NCBI GenBank assembly: GCA_964465295.1
Contig: CAYXKC010000095.1
Coordinates: forward strand, 1-5,817
Length of the DNA: 5,817 nt
Origin: Methanolacinia sp964465295
GTDB taxonomy: Archaea; Halobacteriota; Methanomicrobia; Methanomicrobiales; Methanomicrobiaceae
Direction: 5' to 3'
This document shows positions 5,808 through 5,817 of the stretch, in pieces (position 1 is the first letter of the stretch; the number at the start of each line of letters is the position of its first letter). Both the position numbers and the translations under genes were made by a program. The notes beneath the pieces were generated by a model. The model searched no databases. It saw only the letters and a list, made by a program, of their open reading frames with translations, and had not been told where the DNA came from.

Positions 5808-5814
5808 TCACCTC
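5808..5814 (-). promoter_or_regulatory. Strong ribosome binding site that fixes a TTG start for uppS
   Basis: The minus strand reads GAGGTGA, perfectly complementary to the conserved 3' end of archaeal 16S rRNA, followed by a seven-base spacer and TTG at 5800. The spacing is ideal, and it is the only convincing ribosome binding site near this gene, so it decides for TTG over the later in-frame ATG at 5749. Confidence 0.75.
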
Positions 5815-5817
5815 TAC

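Overview
The window looks like chromosome from a methanogenic euryarchaeon, most likely of the order Methanomicrobiales. The grounds are an archaeal-type phosphoenolpyruvate carboxylase, an archaeal/eukaryotic diphthine synthase, an archaea-restricted DUF357 protein, archaeal TATA-like boxes, oligo-T terminators, a GAGGTGA ribosome binding site and mid-range base composition. The order-level assignment rests on recalled gene content and protein flavour, not on a search. Nothing points to a mobile element, CRISPR array, RNA gene or horizontal transfer. This is core, housekeeping-type DNA.

Layout. (1) Positions 1-196: possibly the last codons of an upstream gene, then an AT-rich control region with an inverted repeat around a TATA-like stretch. 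(2) 197-1666 (+): ppcA, archaeal PEP carboxylase, ending in T-rich terminators. (3) 1803-2864 (-): a polytopic membrane protein of the LPG-synthase-TM / flippase-like family, convergent with ppcA and with its own TATA box near 2904-2911. (4) 2975-4308 (-): a two-gene operon, dphB (diphthine synthase) followed by a protein with two DUF357-like repeats, joined by an ATGA stop/start overlap. (5) 4309-4445: a divergent promoter region containing a 21-bp interrupted palindrome. (6) 4446-5039 (+) and 5027-5800 (-): two cis-prenyltransferase family genes, tail to tail and overlapping by 13 bp.

The most interesting part is the last pair. The minus-strand protein has the catalytic DGNRR, FSTEN, GGRNE and RTG..RTSNF motifs but lacks the C-terminal RxG motif. 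The plus-strand protein has lost the catalytic Asp and the DGNRR loop, has K and L where the two pyrophosphate-binding Arg should be, yet ends in RYGR. This is the same split of motifs as between human DHDDS (catalytic) and NgBR/NUS1 (accessory, C-terminal RxG). The pair therefore probably forms a heteromeric cis-prenyltransferase making the polyprenyl/dolichyl phosphate glycan carrier. The nearby flippase-like membrane protein could belong to the same lipid-carrier pathway, but that is only inference from proximity. ppcA (oxaloacetate supply) and dphB (EF-2 diphthamide modification) are unrelated housekeeping functions.
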